DNA of 64,000 bases from Pseudomonas sp. GD03919 (GTDB lineage Bacteria > Pseudomonadota > Gammaproteobacteria > Pseudomonadales > Pseudomonadaceae). The position numbers were made by a program, and so were the translations under genes. The stretch covers positions 372,001 through 436,000 of the forward strand of contig NZ_CP104582.1 in the NCBI RefSeq assembly GCF_029814935.1, given 5' to 3'. The notes under the pieces are model-generated. The model was given only the letters and a program-made list of their open reading frames with translations, did no database searches and was not told the DNA's origin. Positions 43,630 to 53,736 of the stretch are shown piece by piece. Position 1 is the first letter of the stretch, and every line of letters begins with the position of its first letter.

Positions 43630-45408
43630 ATGGCCGATTACAAAGCCCCCCTGCGCGACATGCGCTTCGTGCTCAATGAAGTATTCGAAGTCTCCAAGTT
43701 GTGGGCCGAGCTGCCGGCCCTGGCCGAGGTGGTGGATGAAGAAACCGCCAATGCCATTCTCGAAGAAGCCGGCAAGGTCACGGCTGGCAGCATCGCCCCG
43801 CTGAATCGCAGTGGTGACGAGGAGGGCTGCTCCTGGGACAACGGCGTGGTGAAGACCCCTGCCGGCTTCCCCGAGGCCTACCGTACCTACGCCGAAGGCG
43901 GCTGGGTCGGTGTCGGTGGCGCGCCGGAATTCGGTGGTATGGGCATGCCCAAGGTGATCGGCGCCCAGGTCGAGGAAATGGTCAACTCGGCCAACCTGTC
44001 CTTCGGCCTGTACCCGATGCTGACCGCCGGCGCCTGCCTGTCGATCCTCAACCACGCCAGCGAAGAGCTGAAGCAGCATTACCTGCCGAACATGTATGCG
44101 GGCGTGTGGGCAGGCTCCATGTGCCTGACCGAGCCGCACGCCGGCACCGATCTGGGCATCATTCGCACCAAGGCCGAACCGCAGGCCGATGGCAGCTACA
44201 AGATCAGTGGCACCAAGATCTTCATCACCGGCGGCGAGCACGACCTGACCGAGAACATCATCCATCTGGTGCTGGCCAAGCTGCCCGATGCACCGGCCGG
44301 ACCTAAGGGCATTTCGCTGTTCCTGGTGCCGAAGATCATGGTCAACGCCGACGGCTCGCTGGGCGAGAAGAACGCTCTGGGTTGCGGCTCCATCGAGCAC
44401 AAGATGGGCATCAAGGCTTCGGCCACCTGCGTGATGAATTTCGACGGCGCCACCGGCTACCTGATTGGCGAAGTGAACAAGGGCCTGGCGGCGATGTTCA
44501 CCATGATGAACTACGAGCGTCTGGGCGTTGGCATCCAGGGCCTGTCCCTCGGTGAGCGCAGCTACCAGAGCGCCATCGAGTACGCCCGCGAGCGTATCCA
44601 GAGCCGTGCACCGACCGGTCCGGTGGCCAAGGACAAGGCCGCCGACCCGATCATCGTGCACCCGGACGTGCGCCGCATGCTGCTGACCATGAAGGCGCTG
44701 AACGAGGGTGGTCGTGCCTTCTCCAGCTACGTCGCCATGCAGCTCGATACCGCCAAGTACAGCGAGGACAAGGCCACCGCCCAGCGCGCCGACGAACTGG
44801 TCGCCCTGCTGACCCCTGTGGCCAAGGCCTTCCTCACCGACATGGCGCTGGAAACCACGGTGCATGGCCAGCAGATCTTCGGCGGCCACGGCTTCATCCG
44901 CGAGTGGGGTCAGGAGCAGTTGGTGCGCGACTGCCGCATCACTCAGATCTACGAAGGCACCAACGGCATCCAGTCGCTGGATCTGGTCGGGCGCAAGATC
45001 GTCGGCAGTGGTGGCAGCTACTACAAGCACTTCGCTGACGAGATCAAAGCCTTCGTCGCTTCGGCCGATGCCTCGCTGGCCGAATTCACCAAGCCGCTGG
45101 CGGCGGCCGTGCAGAACCTGGATGAGCTGACCGCCTGGGTACTGGACCGTGCCAAGGGCAACCCCAACGAGATCGGTGCGGCCTCGGTGGAATACCTGCA
45201 CGTGTTCGGCTACACCGCCTATGCCTACATGTGGGCCTTGATGGCGCGTGCCGCGCTGGGCAAGGAAGGGCAGGACGAGTTCTACGCCAGCAAGCTGGGT
45301 ACCGCGCGCTTCTACTTCGCCCGCCTGCTGCCGCGAATTCACTCCCTGAGTGCCTCGGTCAAGGCCGGTAGCGAGTCGCTGTATCTGCTGGATGCTGCGC
45401 AGTTCTGA
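43630..45408 (+). CDS. Acyl-CoA dehydrogenase, FadE-like paralogue 3
   Basis: A 592-residue acyl-CoA dehydrogenase. It starts [20 protein letters not shown], with MCLTEPHAGTDLG, ISGTKIFITGGEHDL and QIYEGTNGIQSLDLVG. It corresponds in position to PA0508 of P. aeruginosa, which has been characterised as a medium-/long-chain acyl-CoA dehydrogenase. It differs from its two neighbours mainly in the first 60 residues and in the C-terminal part. It has its own upstream region (43513-43629) and a terminator at 45430. Confidence 0.93.
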   Translation: MADYKAPLRDMRFVLNEVFEVSKLWAELPALAEVVDEETANAILEEAGKVTAGSIAPLNRSGDEEGCSWDNGVVKTPAGFPEAYRTYAEGGWVGVGGAPEFGGMGMPKVIGAQVEEMVNSANLSFGLYPMLTAGACLSILNHASEELKQHYLPNMYAGVWAGSMCLTEPHAGTDLGIIRTKAEPQADGSYKISGTKIFITGGEHDLTENIIHLVLAKLPDAPAGPKGISLFLVPKIMVNADGSLGEKNALGCGSIEHKMGIKASATCVMNFDGATGYLIGEVNKGLAAMFTMMNYERLGVGIQGLSLGERSYQSAIEYARERIQSRAPTGPVAKDKAADPIIVHPDVRRMLLTMKALNEGGRAFSSYVAMQLDTAKYSEDKATAQRADELVALLTPVAKAFLTDMALETTVHGQQIFGGHGFIREWGQEQLVRDCRITQIYEGTNGIQSLDLVGRKIVGSGGSYYKHFADEIKAFVASADASLAEFTKPLAAAVQNLDELTAWVLDRAKGNPNEIGAASVEYLHVFGYTAYAYMWALMARAALGKEGQDEFYASKLGTARFYFARLLPRIHSLSASVKAGSESLYLLDAAQF

Positions 45409-45429
45409 TCGCACAGCATCGTCCAAAAG

Positions 45430-45457
45430 AGCCCCGGCCTGCGTGCCGGGGCTTTTC
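45430..45457. terminator. Rho-independent terminator between the third acyl-CoA dehydrogenase and hutD
   Basis: Stem AGCCCCGGC (45430-45438) / GCCGGGGCT (45445-45453), then TTTTC. It lies between convergent genes. Confidence 0.88.
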
Positions 45458-45460
45458 ATT

Positions 45461-46054
45461 TCAGGACGCGGACGGGTTAAGTCTGGCCATATACAGCAGG
45501 GAGGGGCGTTGCGCTTGCAGGTGCAGCTGGCCGGGCTCGTTCTCGATCAGCAGGCCATTGCCCGCCGCGAGGCTATGCATCACGCCGCCTGCCCAGACTT
45601 CGACAGTGCTCTGGGCTGCATTCCATAGCAGCAACACCTCGGCGTCGTTCTTCAGCACCTGCTTGCCCAGCAGTTTCATGGGTTGCAGCTCATGGCGCCA
45701 GACGCCGCGGCGGGTCATCAAATTGAGGTCGGTGATCGGGCCGTCCAGCAGCTGCGCGTCGATTGCCTCTTCCCCTGCAAAGACCGCTATGGCGTCACCG
45801 CTGTGCAGCGTTTCGATCCGACCATCCTCTCGTTGCAGGCGCAAGCCGTTGCCGGCGAGCACGACCAGGCTGCGGTCGACGCCGGGGTAGCTAGAAAAAG
45901 CGCCATCCACCGCCACCTGAGCACTGCTGATACGCCAGGCGAAATCTTCCAGGCCGACACCCTTCGGCGAGATGGCCAGCTGCAGCGTCGTGCCGCCGCC
46001 GTTCTTCCAGGGCATCGCAATGGCTGTCGCGGGATCGAGCAGGGTGCAGGGCAT
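45461..46054 (-). CDS. hutD: HutD, histidine-utilisation accessory protein
   Basis: A 197-residue bicupin protein of the HutD/Ves family. Family features are MPWKNGGGTTLQLAISP, FAWRISSAQVAVDGAFSSYPGVDRSL (split here by DNA position only) and GPITDLNLMTRRG. HutD is thought to limit histidine-pathway intermediates rather than catalyse a step. ATG 46054 has GGAGG seven bases upstream. It is transcribed away from hutI, and an ATGTATATACAT palindrome sits 12 bases before its start. Confidence 0.9.
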   Translation of the reverse strand: MPCTLLDPATAIAMPWKNGGGTTLQLAISPKGVGLEDFAWRISSAQVAVDGAFSSYPGVDRSLVVLAGNGLRLQREDGRIETLHSGDAIAVFAGEEAIDAQLLDGPITDLNLMTRRGVWRHELQPMKLLGKQVLKNDAEVLLLWNAAQSTVEVWAGGVMHSLAAGNGLLIENEPGQLHLQAQRPSLLYMARLNPSAS

Positions 46055-46065
46055 GAAGCCTCCAA

Positions 46066-46077
46066 ATGTATATACAT
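46066..46077. promoter_or_regulatory. Probable HutC operator before hutD
   Basis: ATGTATATACAT, a 12-base perfect palindrome with the TGTATATACA core, lies 12 bases upstream of the hutD start. The core is shared with the site at 46239-46250. Confidence 0.75.
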
Positions 46078-46238
46078 AATGATTGAGCGACGAACGGCTC
46101 AAGCGCTTGCCTTAATTCTGCCCTCTCCAGCTTTAGCGTTGCGGCGCCCTGTAGCTGAATCTCACGCGTCTCGCTGTGACTTGGGGCGGCTGTGTAAGGC
46201 TTTTGTCTCTGACTTGACGACGATTTGATCTATCCATA

Positions 46239-46250
46239 TTGTATATACAA
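46239..46250. promoter_or_regulatory. Probable HutC operator before hutI
   Basis: TTGTATATACAA, a perfect 12-base palindrome, 20 bases before the hutI start. The TGTATATACA core fits the known HutC target in Pseudomonas and enteric bacteria. Confidence 0.8.
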
Positions 46251-46269
46251 AATAAGCCGGGAGAATCCC

Positions 46270-47508
46270 ATGCCGATGCAATCCCCCTCGAAACAGCTCT
46301 GGCGCGATGTGCAGGTCTTCGATGGCCTGGCGCAGCTGGACGAGGTGATGAGCCTGCTGGTCGAGGACGGTCGTATTGCCGGCCTGTGGCCGTCGCGCAC
46401 TTTCGACGAGGCGCTGGCTCAGGGAGCAGTCGAAGCCGGGCGCGGCGGCGTGCTGACCCCCGGCCTGGTCGATTGCCACACCCATCTGGTGTACGCCGGT
46501 GACCGCGCGGGTGAATTCGAGCAGCGCCTGGAAGGCGTCAGTTACGAAACCATCGCCCGCAACGGCGGCGGCATTCTCAGCAGCGTGCGCGCCACTCGTG
46601 CTGCCAGCGAAGACGAGCTGATCGCCGCCAGTCTGCCGCGTCTCGATGCGCTGCTGGCTGATGGCGTGACCACGCTGGAGATCAAGTCCGGCTACGGCCT
46701 GACCGTCGCCGACGAATTGAAGATGCTGCGTGTGGCCCGTCGCCTCGGCGAGCTGCGCCCGGTGCGGGTGCTGACCACACTGCTCGGCGCCCACGCCCTG
46801 CCGCCGGAATATGCCGGCCGTGCCGACGACTACGTGAGCCTGGTCTGCGACGAGATGATCCCGGCCGCTGCCCGTGAAGGCCTGGCCGATGCGGTGGACG
46901 TGTTCTGCGAAGGCATCGGCTTTTCCCCGGCGCAGTGCGAGCGCATCTATCAGGCAGCCCAGGCCCACGGTCTGGCGATCAAGGTCCATGCCGAGCAACT
47001 GTCCAACCTGGGTGGCAGTGCATTGGCTGCCCGTTACGGCGCCCTGTCCGCCGACCATATCGAATACCTCGACGAGGCTGGCGTGCGCGCCATGGCCGAG
47101 GCCGGCACCGTTGCCGTGCTGCTGCCCGGTGCCTTCCATGTGCTGCGCGAAACCCAGCTGCCGCCTATCGAGCTGCTGCGCCAGTACGGTGTGCCGATGG
47201 CCGTGGCCAGCGACGCCAACCCCGGCACCTCGCCAATCTGCATGCCGACGCTGATGGCCAACCTGGCCTGCACCCTGTTCCGGCTGACCCCGCGCGAAGC
47301 GCTGAGCGGCATGACCGCCCATGGGGCCCGCGCCCTCGGCCTGCCCGAGTTGGGCCGCATCGTGGTCGGCGCGCCGGCGGATCTGTGCCTGTGGGATATC
47401 CAGCAACCGGCCGAACTGGCCTACGCGGTGCAGGCCGGGCGCCTGCGTCAGCGTGTGTTTCAGGGAGCCATCAGCTATGACAAAGGGGTCATCACTCATG
47501 CTCGCTGA
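46270..47508 (+). CDS. hutI: Imidazolonepropionase
   Basis: A 412-residue amidohydrolase that opens imidazolonepropionate to N-formimino-L-glutamate, the third step of histidine breakdown. The metal ligands are in [13 protein letters not shown] and [22 protein letters not shown] near the C-terminus holds the catalytic Asp region. ATG 46270 follows GGGAGA; a second ATG six bases on is possible. First gene of hutIGUH; its stop overlaps the hutG start by 11 bases. Confidence 0.95.
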   Translation: MPMQSPSKQLWRDVQVFDGLAQLDEVMSLLVEDGRIAGLWPSRTFDEALAQGAVEAGRGGVLTPGLVDCHTHLVYAGDRAGEFEQRLEGVSYETIARNGGGILSSVRATRAASEDELIAASLPRLDALLADGVTTLEIKSGYGLTVADELKMLRVARRLGELRPVRVLTTLLGAHALPPEYAGRADDYVSLVCDEMIPAAAREGLADAVDVFCEGIGFSPAQCERIYQAAQAHGLAIKVHAEQLSNLGGSALAARYGALSADHIEYLDEAGVRAMAEAGTVAVLLPGAFHVLRETQLPPIELLRQYGVPMAVASDANPGTSPICMPTLMANLACTLFRLTPREALSGMTAHGARALGLPELGRIVVGAPADLCLWDIQQPAELAYAVQAGRLRQRVFQGAISYDKGVITHAR

Positions 47509-48433
47509 TCATCACTCCATGGCCGCCTGGAGCGGTCGTACCGACCCGGAAAGCGACAGCGCGCGCTGGCACCAGCGCATCCGCGCACTCACTGAAGACA
47601 GCCAGCCGGGCCTGGCTCTGCTCGGCTTCGCCTGCGACGAGGGTGTGCGCCGCAACCATGGCCGCGTCGGTGCTGCCGCTGCGCCGCAGGGCGTGCGCAA
47701 GGCGCTGGCCAACCTGGCCTGGTACCGCCAGGCGCCGGCCTACGATGCTGGCGACGTCGTCTGTGAGGATGGTGACTTGGAGGCAGCACAGGCCCGCCTC
47801 GGTCGCAACGTCTGCGCGCTATTGGATGCCGGCCATCTGCCGTTGGTGATCGGTGGTGGCCATGAGGTGGCCTTCGGTAGCTGGTCGGGCCTGGCCGAGC
47901 ATCTATCCGGCAACCCGGCCCCCAAAATCGGCATCGTCAACTTCGACGCCCATTTCGACCTGCGCGACCCGACCCATGTGCATTCCTCCGGCACGCCCTT
48001 CGCGCAGATCGCCGAGCAGTGCGCCGCACGCGGCTGGCCGTTCCGCTACGCCTGCCTCGGCGTCAGCCGCGCCAGCAACACCCGCGCGCTGTTCGCCCGC
48101 GCCGCCGAACTGGACGTGCTGGTGCGCGAGGATCACGAGATTCGTGAATCGACCCTCGATGCTATCGGCGCCGACCTGGACGCCTTCGCTGCCAGTTGCG
48201 ACGCGCTCTACCTGACCATCGACATCGACGTGCTGCCGGCCTGCGAGGCGCCGGGCGTCAGCGCACCGGCAGCGCGTGGCGTGCGTCTGGAACTGCTCGA
48301 GCCGCTGCTCGAACGGCTCAAGGCCAGCGGCAAGCTGCGCCTGGCTGACCTGGCCGAGATCAATCCGCAATACGACATCGACAACCGTACCGCCAAGGTG
48401 GCGGCGCGACTGATTCATCTGCTCAGCCTCTGA
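47498..48433 (+). CDS. hutG: Formimidoylglutamase, arginase family
   Basis: A 311-residue ureohydrolase-fold enzyme. The binuclear manganese ligands are visible in [20 protein letters not shown] and [12 protein letters not shown]. This is the arginase-like HutG that splits N-formiminoglutamate to glutamate plus formamide (EC 3.5.3.8). It is not the unrelated N-formylglutamate deformylase also called HutG in the five-step P. putida route. ATG 47498 overlaps hutI by 11 bases, so translation is coupled. Confidence 0.92.
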   Translation: MLADHHSMAAWSGRTDPESDSARWHQRIRALTEDSQPGLALLGFACDEGVRRNHGRVGAAAAPQGVRKALANLAWYRQAPAYDAGDVVCEDGDLEAAQARLGRNVCALLDAGHLPLVIGGGHEVAFGSWSGLAEHLSGNPAPKIGIVNFDAHFDLRDPTHVHSSGTPFAQIAEQCAARGWPFRYACLGVSRASNTRALFARAAELDVLVREDHEIRESTLDAIGADLDAFAASCDALYLTIDIDVLPACEAPGVSAPAARGVRLELLEPLLERLKASGKLRLADLAEINPQYDIDNRTAKVAARLIHLLSL

Positions 48434-48458
48434 GCACCAACAACAAGAGGAAAACGCT

Positions 48459-50123
48459 GTGACCACCAAGTACCGCGATATCGAAATCCGCGCCCCGCGC
48501 GGCACCACGCTCACCGCCAAGAGCTGGCTGACCGAAGCGCCGCTGCGCATGCTGATGAACAACCTCGACCCGGACGTGGCCGAGAACCCCAAGGAGCTGG
48601 TGGTGTACGGCGGCATCGGTCGCGCCGCACGCAACTGGGAGTGCTATGACAAGATCGTCGAGAGCCTGACCAACCTGAATGACGACGAGACCCTGCTGGT
48701 GCAGTCCGGCAAGCCGGTCGGCGTGTTCAAGACCCACAGCAACGCACCGCGCGTGCTGATCGCCAACTCCAACCTGGTGCCACACTGGGCGAGCTGGGAG
48801 CACTTCAACGAGCTGGATGCCAAGGGCCTGGCCATGTACGGCCAGATGACCGCCGGCAGCTGGATCTACATCGGCAGCCAGGGCATCGTGCAGGGCACCT
48901 ATGAAACCTTCGTCGAAGCCGGTCGCCAGCACTACGCCGGCAACCTCAAGGGCCGCTGGGTACTGACCGCAGGCCTCGGTGGCATGGGCGGTGCCCAGCC
49001 GCTGGCCGCGACCCTGGCTGGCGCCTGCTCGCTGAACATCGAATGCCAGCAGAGCAGCATCGATTTCCGCCTGCGCAGCCGTTATGTCGACGAGCAGGCC
49101 ACTGACCTCGACGATGCCCTGGCGCGCATCGCCAAGTACACCGCAGAAGGCAAGGCCATCTCCGTCGCCCTGCTGGGCAATGCCGCCGAAATCCTGCCGG
49201 AACTGGTACGCCGTGGCGTTCGTCCGGATATGGTCACCGACCAGACCAGCGCCCACGACCCGCTCAACGGCTACCTGCCGATCGGCTGGAGCTGGGCCGA
49301 ATACAAGGATCGTGCAGCCACCGACCCGGCTGGCGTGGTCAAGGCCGCCAAGCAGTCCATGGCCGTGCACGTGCAGGCCATGCTCGACTTCCAGAAGATG
49401 GGCGTGCCGACCTTCGACTACGGCAACAACATCCGCCAGATGGCGAAAGAGGAGGGCGTGGCCAACGCTTTCGACTTCCCCGGCTTCGTACCGGCCTACA
49501 TTCGCCCGCTGTTCTGCCGCGGCATCGGCCCGTTCCGCTGGGCGGCGCTGTCCGGTAACCCCGAGGACATCTACAAGACCGACGCCAAGGTCAAGGAACT
49601 GATCCCCGACGATGCCCACCTGCACCGTTGGCTGGACATGGCCCGCGAGCGCATCGCCTTCCAGGGCCTGCCGGCGCGTATCTGCTGGGTCGGCCTGGGC
49701 CAGCGTGCCAAGCTCGGCCTGGCCTTCAACGAGATGGTGCGCAGTGGTGAGCTGAGCGCACCTATCGTGATCGGTCGCGACCACCTGGACAGCGGCTCGG
49801 TGTCCAGCCCCAACCGCGAGACCGAGGCGATGCAGGACGGCTCCGATGCCGTGTCCGACTGGCCGCTGCTCAACGCGCTGCTCAATACCGCCAGCGGCGC
49901 GACCTGGGTGTCCTTGCACCATGGCGGCGGCGTCGGCATGGGCTTCTCCCAGCATTCGGGTATGGTCATCGTCTGCGATGGCACCGACGAAGCCGCCGCG
50001 CGCATCGCCCGCGTGCTGACCAACGACCCTGGCACCGGCGTGATGCGTCATGCCGATGCTGGTTATCAGATCGCTATCGATTGCGCCAAGGAGCAGGGGC
50101 TGAACCTGCCGATGATCGGCTAA
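48459..50123 (+). CDS. hutU: Urocanate hydratase
   Basis: A 554-residue NAD-dependent enzyme, normal length for HutU, that converts urocanate to imidazolonepropionate. Family signatures are [51 protein letters not shown] and [21 protein letters not shown] 48459 is the start, with GAGG seven bases upstream. It is third in the hut operon, 25 bases after hutG. Confidence 0.96.
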   Translation: MTTKYRDIEIRAPRGTTLTAKSWLTEAPLRMLMNNLDPDVAENPKELVVYGGIGRAARNWECYDKIVESLTNLNDDETLLVQSGKPVGVFKTHSNAPRVLIANSNLVPHWASWEHFNELDAKGLAMYGQMTAGSWIYIGSQGIVQGTYETFVEAGRQHYAGNLKGRWVLTAGLGGMGGAQPLAATLAGACSLNIECQQSSIDFRLRSRYVDEQATDLDDALARIAKYTAEGKAISVALLGNAAEILPELVRRGVRPDMVTDQTSAHDPLNGYLPIGWSWAEYKDRAATDPAGVVKAAKQSMAVHVQAMLDFQKMGVPTFDYGNNIRQMAKEEGVANAFDFPGFVPAYIRPLFCRGIGPFRWAALSGNPEDIYKTDAKVKELIPDDAHLHRWLDMARERIAFQGLPARICWVGLGQRAKLGLAFNEMVRSGELSAPIVIGRDHLDSGSVSSPNRETEAMQDGSDAVSDWPLLNALLNTASGATWVSLHHGGGVGMGFSQHSGMVIVCDGTDEAAARIARVLTNDPGTGVMRHADAGYQIAIDCAKEQGLNLPMIG

Positions 50124-50240
50124 GACAAGTTCGCCGCCGGCCCGCTGGGCCGGCGCATCAATCACTGCAAGCATCGCGACTTCAGCCATTATTCGGCTCT
50201 GATTCGCCAGGCGCGAACTCACTCCGTGGAAGAACAGAAC

Positions 50241-51776
50241 ATGACCACCCTGAACCTGAAACCCGGCCAGCTGACCCTGGCCGACCTGCGCGCCGCCTAC
50301 CAGGCGCCCGTGCACCTGACCTTGGACGCCAGCGCCCATCAGGCCATCGACGCCAGCGTCGCCTGCGTCAACCAGATCATCGCCGAGGGCCGCACCGCCT
50401 ACGGCATCAACACCGGTTTCGGCCTGCTGGCCTCGACCCGCATCGCCAACGACGACCTGGAAAAGCTGCAGCGCTCGCTGGTGCTGTCCCATGCCGCCGG
50501 CATCGGCGAGCCGCTGAGCGATGCCATGGTGCGGCTGATCATGCTGCTCAAGATCAACAGCCTGGCACGCGGTTTCTCCGGCATCCGCCGCCAGGTGATC
50601 GACGCGCTGATCGCCCTGGTCAACGCCGAGGTCTACCCGCACATTCCTTTGAAAGGCTCAGTGGGGGCCTCCGGTGACCTGGCGCCGCTGGCGCATATGT
50701 CGCTGGTGCTGCTCGGCGAAAGCCAGGCGCGCTACAAGGGTGAATGGCTGCCGGCCAGCGAGGCGCTGGCCATCGCCGGCCTGGAGCCGATGACCCTGGC
50801 CGCCAAGGAGGGCCTGGCGTTACTCAACGGCACACAGGTATCCACCGCCTACGCCCTGCGCGGTCTGTTCGAGGCCGAAGACCTGTACGCTGCCGCCAGC
50901 GTTTGCGGCGCGCTCAGCGTCGAAGCGCTGCTGGGTTCGCGCTCGCCCTTCGATGCGCGCATCCATGCCGCTCGTGGCCAGCGCGGGCAGATCGACGCGG
51001 CGGCAGCCTTCCGCCATCTGCTCGGCGACAGCAGCGAGATCGGCCGCTCCCACGCCGCCTGCGACAAGGTGCAGGACCCGTACTCGCTGCGCTGCCAGCC
51101 GCAGGTCATGGGCGCCTGCCTGACCCAACTGCGCCAGGCCGCCGACGTGCTCGGCGTCGAGGCCAACGCGGTCTCCGACAACCCGCTGGTGTTCGCCGCC
51201 GAGGGCGAGGTGATTTCCGGTGGCAACTTCCACGCCGAGCCGGTGGCCATGGCCGCCGACAACATCGCCCTGGCCATCGCCGAGATCGGCTCGCTGTCCG
51301 AGCGGCGCGTCTCGCTGATGATGGACAAGCACATGTCGCAGCTGCCGCCGTTCCTAGTGGCCAATGGCGGGGTCAACTCCGGCTTCATGATCGCCCAGGT
51401 CACTGCCGCGGCCCTGGCCAGCGAGAACAAGGCACTGTCCCACCCGCACAGCGTCGACAGCCTGCCGACCTCGGCCAACCAGGAAGACCACGTATCCATG
51501 GCGCCGGCCGCTGGCAAGCGCCTGTGGGACATGGCTGCCAACACCCGCGGCGTGCTGGCCGTGGAATGGCTGGGCGCCTGCCAGGGCCTGGACTTCCGCG
51601 AGGGGCTGAAGAGCACGCCGGCGCTGGAACAGGCGCGCCAGGCGCTGCGCGCCAAGGTACCGTACTATGTCGAGGACCGCTTCTTCGCCCCGGACATCGC
51701 CGCCGCCGATGCGCTGCTCGCCGAGCGCGTGCTGACGCCGCTGCTGCCGGCCGGCATGCTGCCGTCGCTGGGCTGA
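50241..51776 (+). CDS. hutH: Histidine ammonia-lyase
   Basis: A 511-residue enzyme that removes ammonia from histidine to give urocanate, the first step. The catalytic MIO cofactor forms from A143-S144-G145 in [15 protein letters not shown]. Other signatures are [23 protein letters not shown] and [17 protein letters not shown] 50241 is preferred over a GTG five codons earlier. There are 117 bases between hutU and hutH, so an internal promoter is possible. Confidence 0.96.
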   Translation: MTTLNLKPGQLTLADLRAAYQAPVHLTLDASAHQAIDASVACVNQIIAEGRTAYGINTGFGLLASTRIANDDLEKLQRSLVLSHAAGIGEPLSDAMVRLIMLLKINSLARGFSGIRRQVIDALIALVNAEVYPHIPLKGSVGASGDLAPLAHMSLVLLGESQARYKGEWLPASEALAIAGLEPMTLAAKEGLALLNGTQVSTAYALRGLFEAEDLYAAASVCGALSVEALLGSRSPFDARIHAARGQRGQIDAAAAFRHLLGDSSEIGRSHAACDKVQDPYSLRCQPQVMGACLTQLRQAADVLGVEANAVSDNPLVFAAEGEVISGGNFHAEPVAMAADNIALAIAEIGSLSERRVSLMMDKHMSQLPPFLVANGGVNSGFMIAQVTAAALASENKALSHPHSVDSLPTSANQEDHVSMAPAAGKRLWDMAANTRGVLAVEWLGACQGLDFREGLKSTPALEQARQALRAKVPYYVEDRFFAPDIAAADALLAERVLTPLLPAGMLPSLG

Positions 51777-51792
51777 TGCGCGCTACATCTTT

Positions 51793-51996
51793 GTAGGAGC
51801 CGCGCCCCGCGGCGAATGGTGGGCACGCCGCAGAATGTGCTGAGTGGCCACAACCGCTTCGCCCCGGGGCGGGGCTCCTACGGTGGAGTGGGCATGCTGG
51901 CTGTGTTGTAGGAGCCGCGCCCCGCGGCGAATGGTGGGCACACCGCAGAATGTGCTGAGTGGCCACAACCGCTTCGCCCCGAGGCGGGGCTCCTAC
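51793..51996. repeat. Doublet of 89-bp REP-type units between hutH and hutC
   Basis: Two units (51793-51881 and 51908-51996), each from GTAGGAGCCGCGCCCCGCGG to GGCTCCTAC, in the same orientation and 26 bases apart. They differ at only about two positions. Each can fold into a hairpin. They separate hutC from the structural genes. Confidence 0.85.
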
Positions 51997-52048
51997 AGGG
52001 CGAATCGCGCGGTATCATCCGCGCACCGGGCATATCCAAGGAGCAGCC

Positions 52049-52762
52049 GTGACCAGTCCCACCCCGCGCTACAAGGCCATCGAGGATTTTCTCCTCGAGC
52101 GCATTCACGGCGGCGCCTACCCGGTCAACCACCAGATTCCACCCGAGGAACAGCTGGCGCGCGACTTCGGCGTCAGCCGCATGACCGCCAACAAGGCGAT
52201 CCAGAATCTGGTGCAGAAGGGTTATCTGGTGCGTCAGGCCGGGCTCGGCACCTTCGTCACCGACCGCAAGGCCGAGTCGCCGCTGCACGAGGTGATGAAC
52301 ATCGCCAGCGAAGTACGCGGCCGCGGCCATGCCTACAGCAACGAAGTGGTGCGCTGCGAGGCCATCGCTGCCGATGACGAAGTGGCCCTGCGCCTGGGGC
52401 TGCGCCTGGGCGCCGAGGTGTTTCACAGCATCCTCGTGCACCTGCAGGATGACCTGCCGATCCAGCTCGAGGATCGCTTCGTCAACCCGCGCTGGGTGCC
52501 GCATTACCTGCAGAGCGACTTCACCCAGGTCACCCCTAACGAGGTGCTGGTCGCCAGTTGCCCGATCTCGGATGTCGAGCACGTGGTCGAAGCGGTGCTG
52601 GTGGATGCACGCACGGCCGAGCTGCTGCAGATCGATCCGGCCATGCCCTGCCTGAGCGTGATCCGCCGTACCTGGTCGGACGATCACCTGATCAGCTATG
52701 CACGGCTGATCCATCCCGGTGATCGCTACAAACTGCGCTCACTGCACAAACGCAGAGCGTAG
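52049..52762 (+). CDS. hutC: HutC, GntR-family repressor of histidine utilisation
   Basis: A 237-residue GntR/HutC regulator. The N-terminal winged helix is residues 5-70 (EEQLARDFGVSRMTANKAIQ), and the UTRA effector domain fills the rest. HutC represses hut genes and is released by urocanate. GTG 52049 follows AAGGAG; the frame extends into the REP doublet, which is not coding. The likely operators are the two TGTATATACA palindromes at 46066 and 46239. Confidence 0.93.
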   Translation: MTSPTPRYKAIEDFLLERIHGGAYPVNHQIPPEEQLARDFGVSRMTANKAIQNLVQKGYLVRQAGLGTFVTDRKAESPLHEVMNIASEVRGRGHAYSNEVVRCEAIAADDEVALRLGLRLGAEVFHSILVHLQDDLPIQLEDRFVNPRWVPHYLQSDFTQVTPNEVLVASCPISDVEHVVEAVLVDARTAELLQIDPAMPCLSVIRRTWSDDHLISYARLIHPGDRYKLRSLHKRRA

Positions 52763-52777
52763 GCTGTTCACCACCCG

Positions 52778-52836
52778 TAGGAGCCGGCTTGCCGGCGATT
52801 CGCAGCGTTCCTGTCGCGGCTAAAGCCCCTGCCACT
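52778..52836. repeat. Degenerate REP-like half element
   Basis: GTAGGAGCCGGCTTGCCGGC hairpin head followed by CGCGGCTAAAGCCCCTGCC. The head matches the family at 33391. It lies between the convergent hutC and endA. Confidence 0.55.
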
Positions 52837-52846
52837 GCGTTCGGGG

Positions 52847-53506
52847 TCAGTCGCTGATCAGCTGATCCACTAGCGCAGGATCGTCGATAAAGCGATTGCG
52901 CGTGCCCTGCAGCACCTCGATCTTGTCGTTGCGTGCCTTTTCTTCGGCATCCGGCGGGTCCATGCGGTGCCAGGCCTTGTACATCGGCACCAGGCCAACG
53001 ATAGGCAGGCCGTACTCGATATGCATGTAGAAGATTGCCCGGGCGATATTGCCCTTGGCTTCGCCACGCGGCTCTACCAGCTGGAAGCTGGTTTTCAGGT
53101 CGCAGCCGATATCGGCGAACTTGCTCGGTACATCATCGGCCAGGTCGGCGAACTGGGCATTGCGTCGCGCTAGCTCCACGCGGGTCAGCGCCGGGTAGTA
53201 GTTGTGCAGGTCGGCGACGATGTACGGATAGCGCGGGTTCATGATGGTGCATTGGCGGTCGGTGACGCAGCGCATCGCGCTCTTGAGCTGCTTGCTGCTG
53301 TAGATAGGGCTGGCAGTGAGGGTGCCGCTTTCACGGGCGAAGGTCTGGCCGCAATAGAGAGTCGTGCCGCCATTACCGTAAAGAGCCTGCCAGAACGCCT
53401 GATCGATGGCCTGTTTGACGTCGCCCAGTTGGGTCTGGCCATTGGCCAGGGAGAAGCTGCTGATGCAGGTTGCCAGGCAACCAAGAAGCAAGGTGACTGC
53501 GCGCAT
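52847..53506 (-). CDS. endA: Secreted or periplasmic endonuclease I
   Basis: A 219-residue nuclease of the EndA/Dns family. Signal peptide residues 1-21 (ending SLA) are followed by the beta-beta-alpha-metal fold. DLHNYYPALTRVELARRNAQ contains the HNY/NYYP motif and the metal ligands; VEPRGEAKGNIARAIFYMH is the other family mark. Cysteines at about 52, 79, 85 and 134 fit the usual disulfides. It cuts double-stranded DNA without specificity and can serve phosphate or nucleotide scavenging. Confidence 0.92.
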   Translation of the reverse strand: MRAVTLLLGCLATCISSFSLANGQTQLGDVKQAIDQAFWQALYGNGGTTLYCGQTFARESGTLTASPIYSSKQLKSAMRCVTDRQCTIMNPRYPYIVADLHNYYPALTRVELARRNAQFADLADDVPSKFADIGCDLKTSFQLVEPRGEAKGNIARAIFYMHIEYGLPIVGLVPMYKAWHRMDPPDAEEKARNDKIEVLQGTRNRFIDDPALVDQLISD

Positions 53507-53662
53507 ACTCTAGCCCCAGTGACTGCCGTTGTCGGAGTCTGTTGTTTTTGTAGGACAAGATGCAGTCTAGCAAGACGTACGTCACAAAAAACATGGCCAA
53601 ATGCTTTCTCCCAACCTGGAGTGGCCCGGGCAAAGTCAGACGGCTGACAGAGGGAGAACTCG

Positions 53663-53680
53663 TGTAAGCCATGGCTTACA
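53663..53680. promoter_or_regulatory. GacA upstream activating sequence
   Basis: TGTAAGCCATGGCTTACA is an exact match to TGTAAG-N6-CTTACA and a perfect 18-base palindrome. It is centred about 65 bases before the inferred RsmY transcription start. The 130 bases before it (53507-53640) show nothing else. Confidence 0.9.
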
Positions 53681-53736
53681 CGATGTCACGATTTTCGCCA
53701 CTGTCGGTCGATCAGGTACGGGCGTACTCTGCTGCA

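Noticed and set aside
43570..45459. 629-codon open frame on the minus strand
   Set aside because: Antisense to the third acyl-CoA dehydrogenase; shadow of strong GC codon bias. Similar frames lie opposite the other two acyl-CoA dehydrogenase genes.
48423..50642. 739-codon open frame on the minus strand
   Set aside because: Antisense to hutU and the start of hutH; no domain.
51793..51996. Possible CRISPR-like array
   Set aside because: Only two long units that are themselves palindromic, without spacers of even length or cas genes; they are REP elements.
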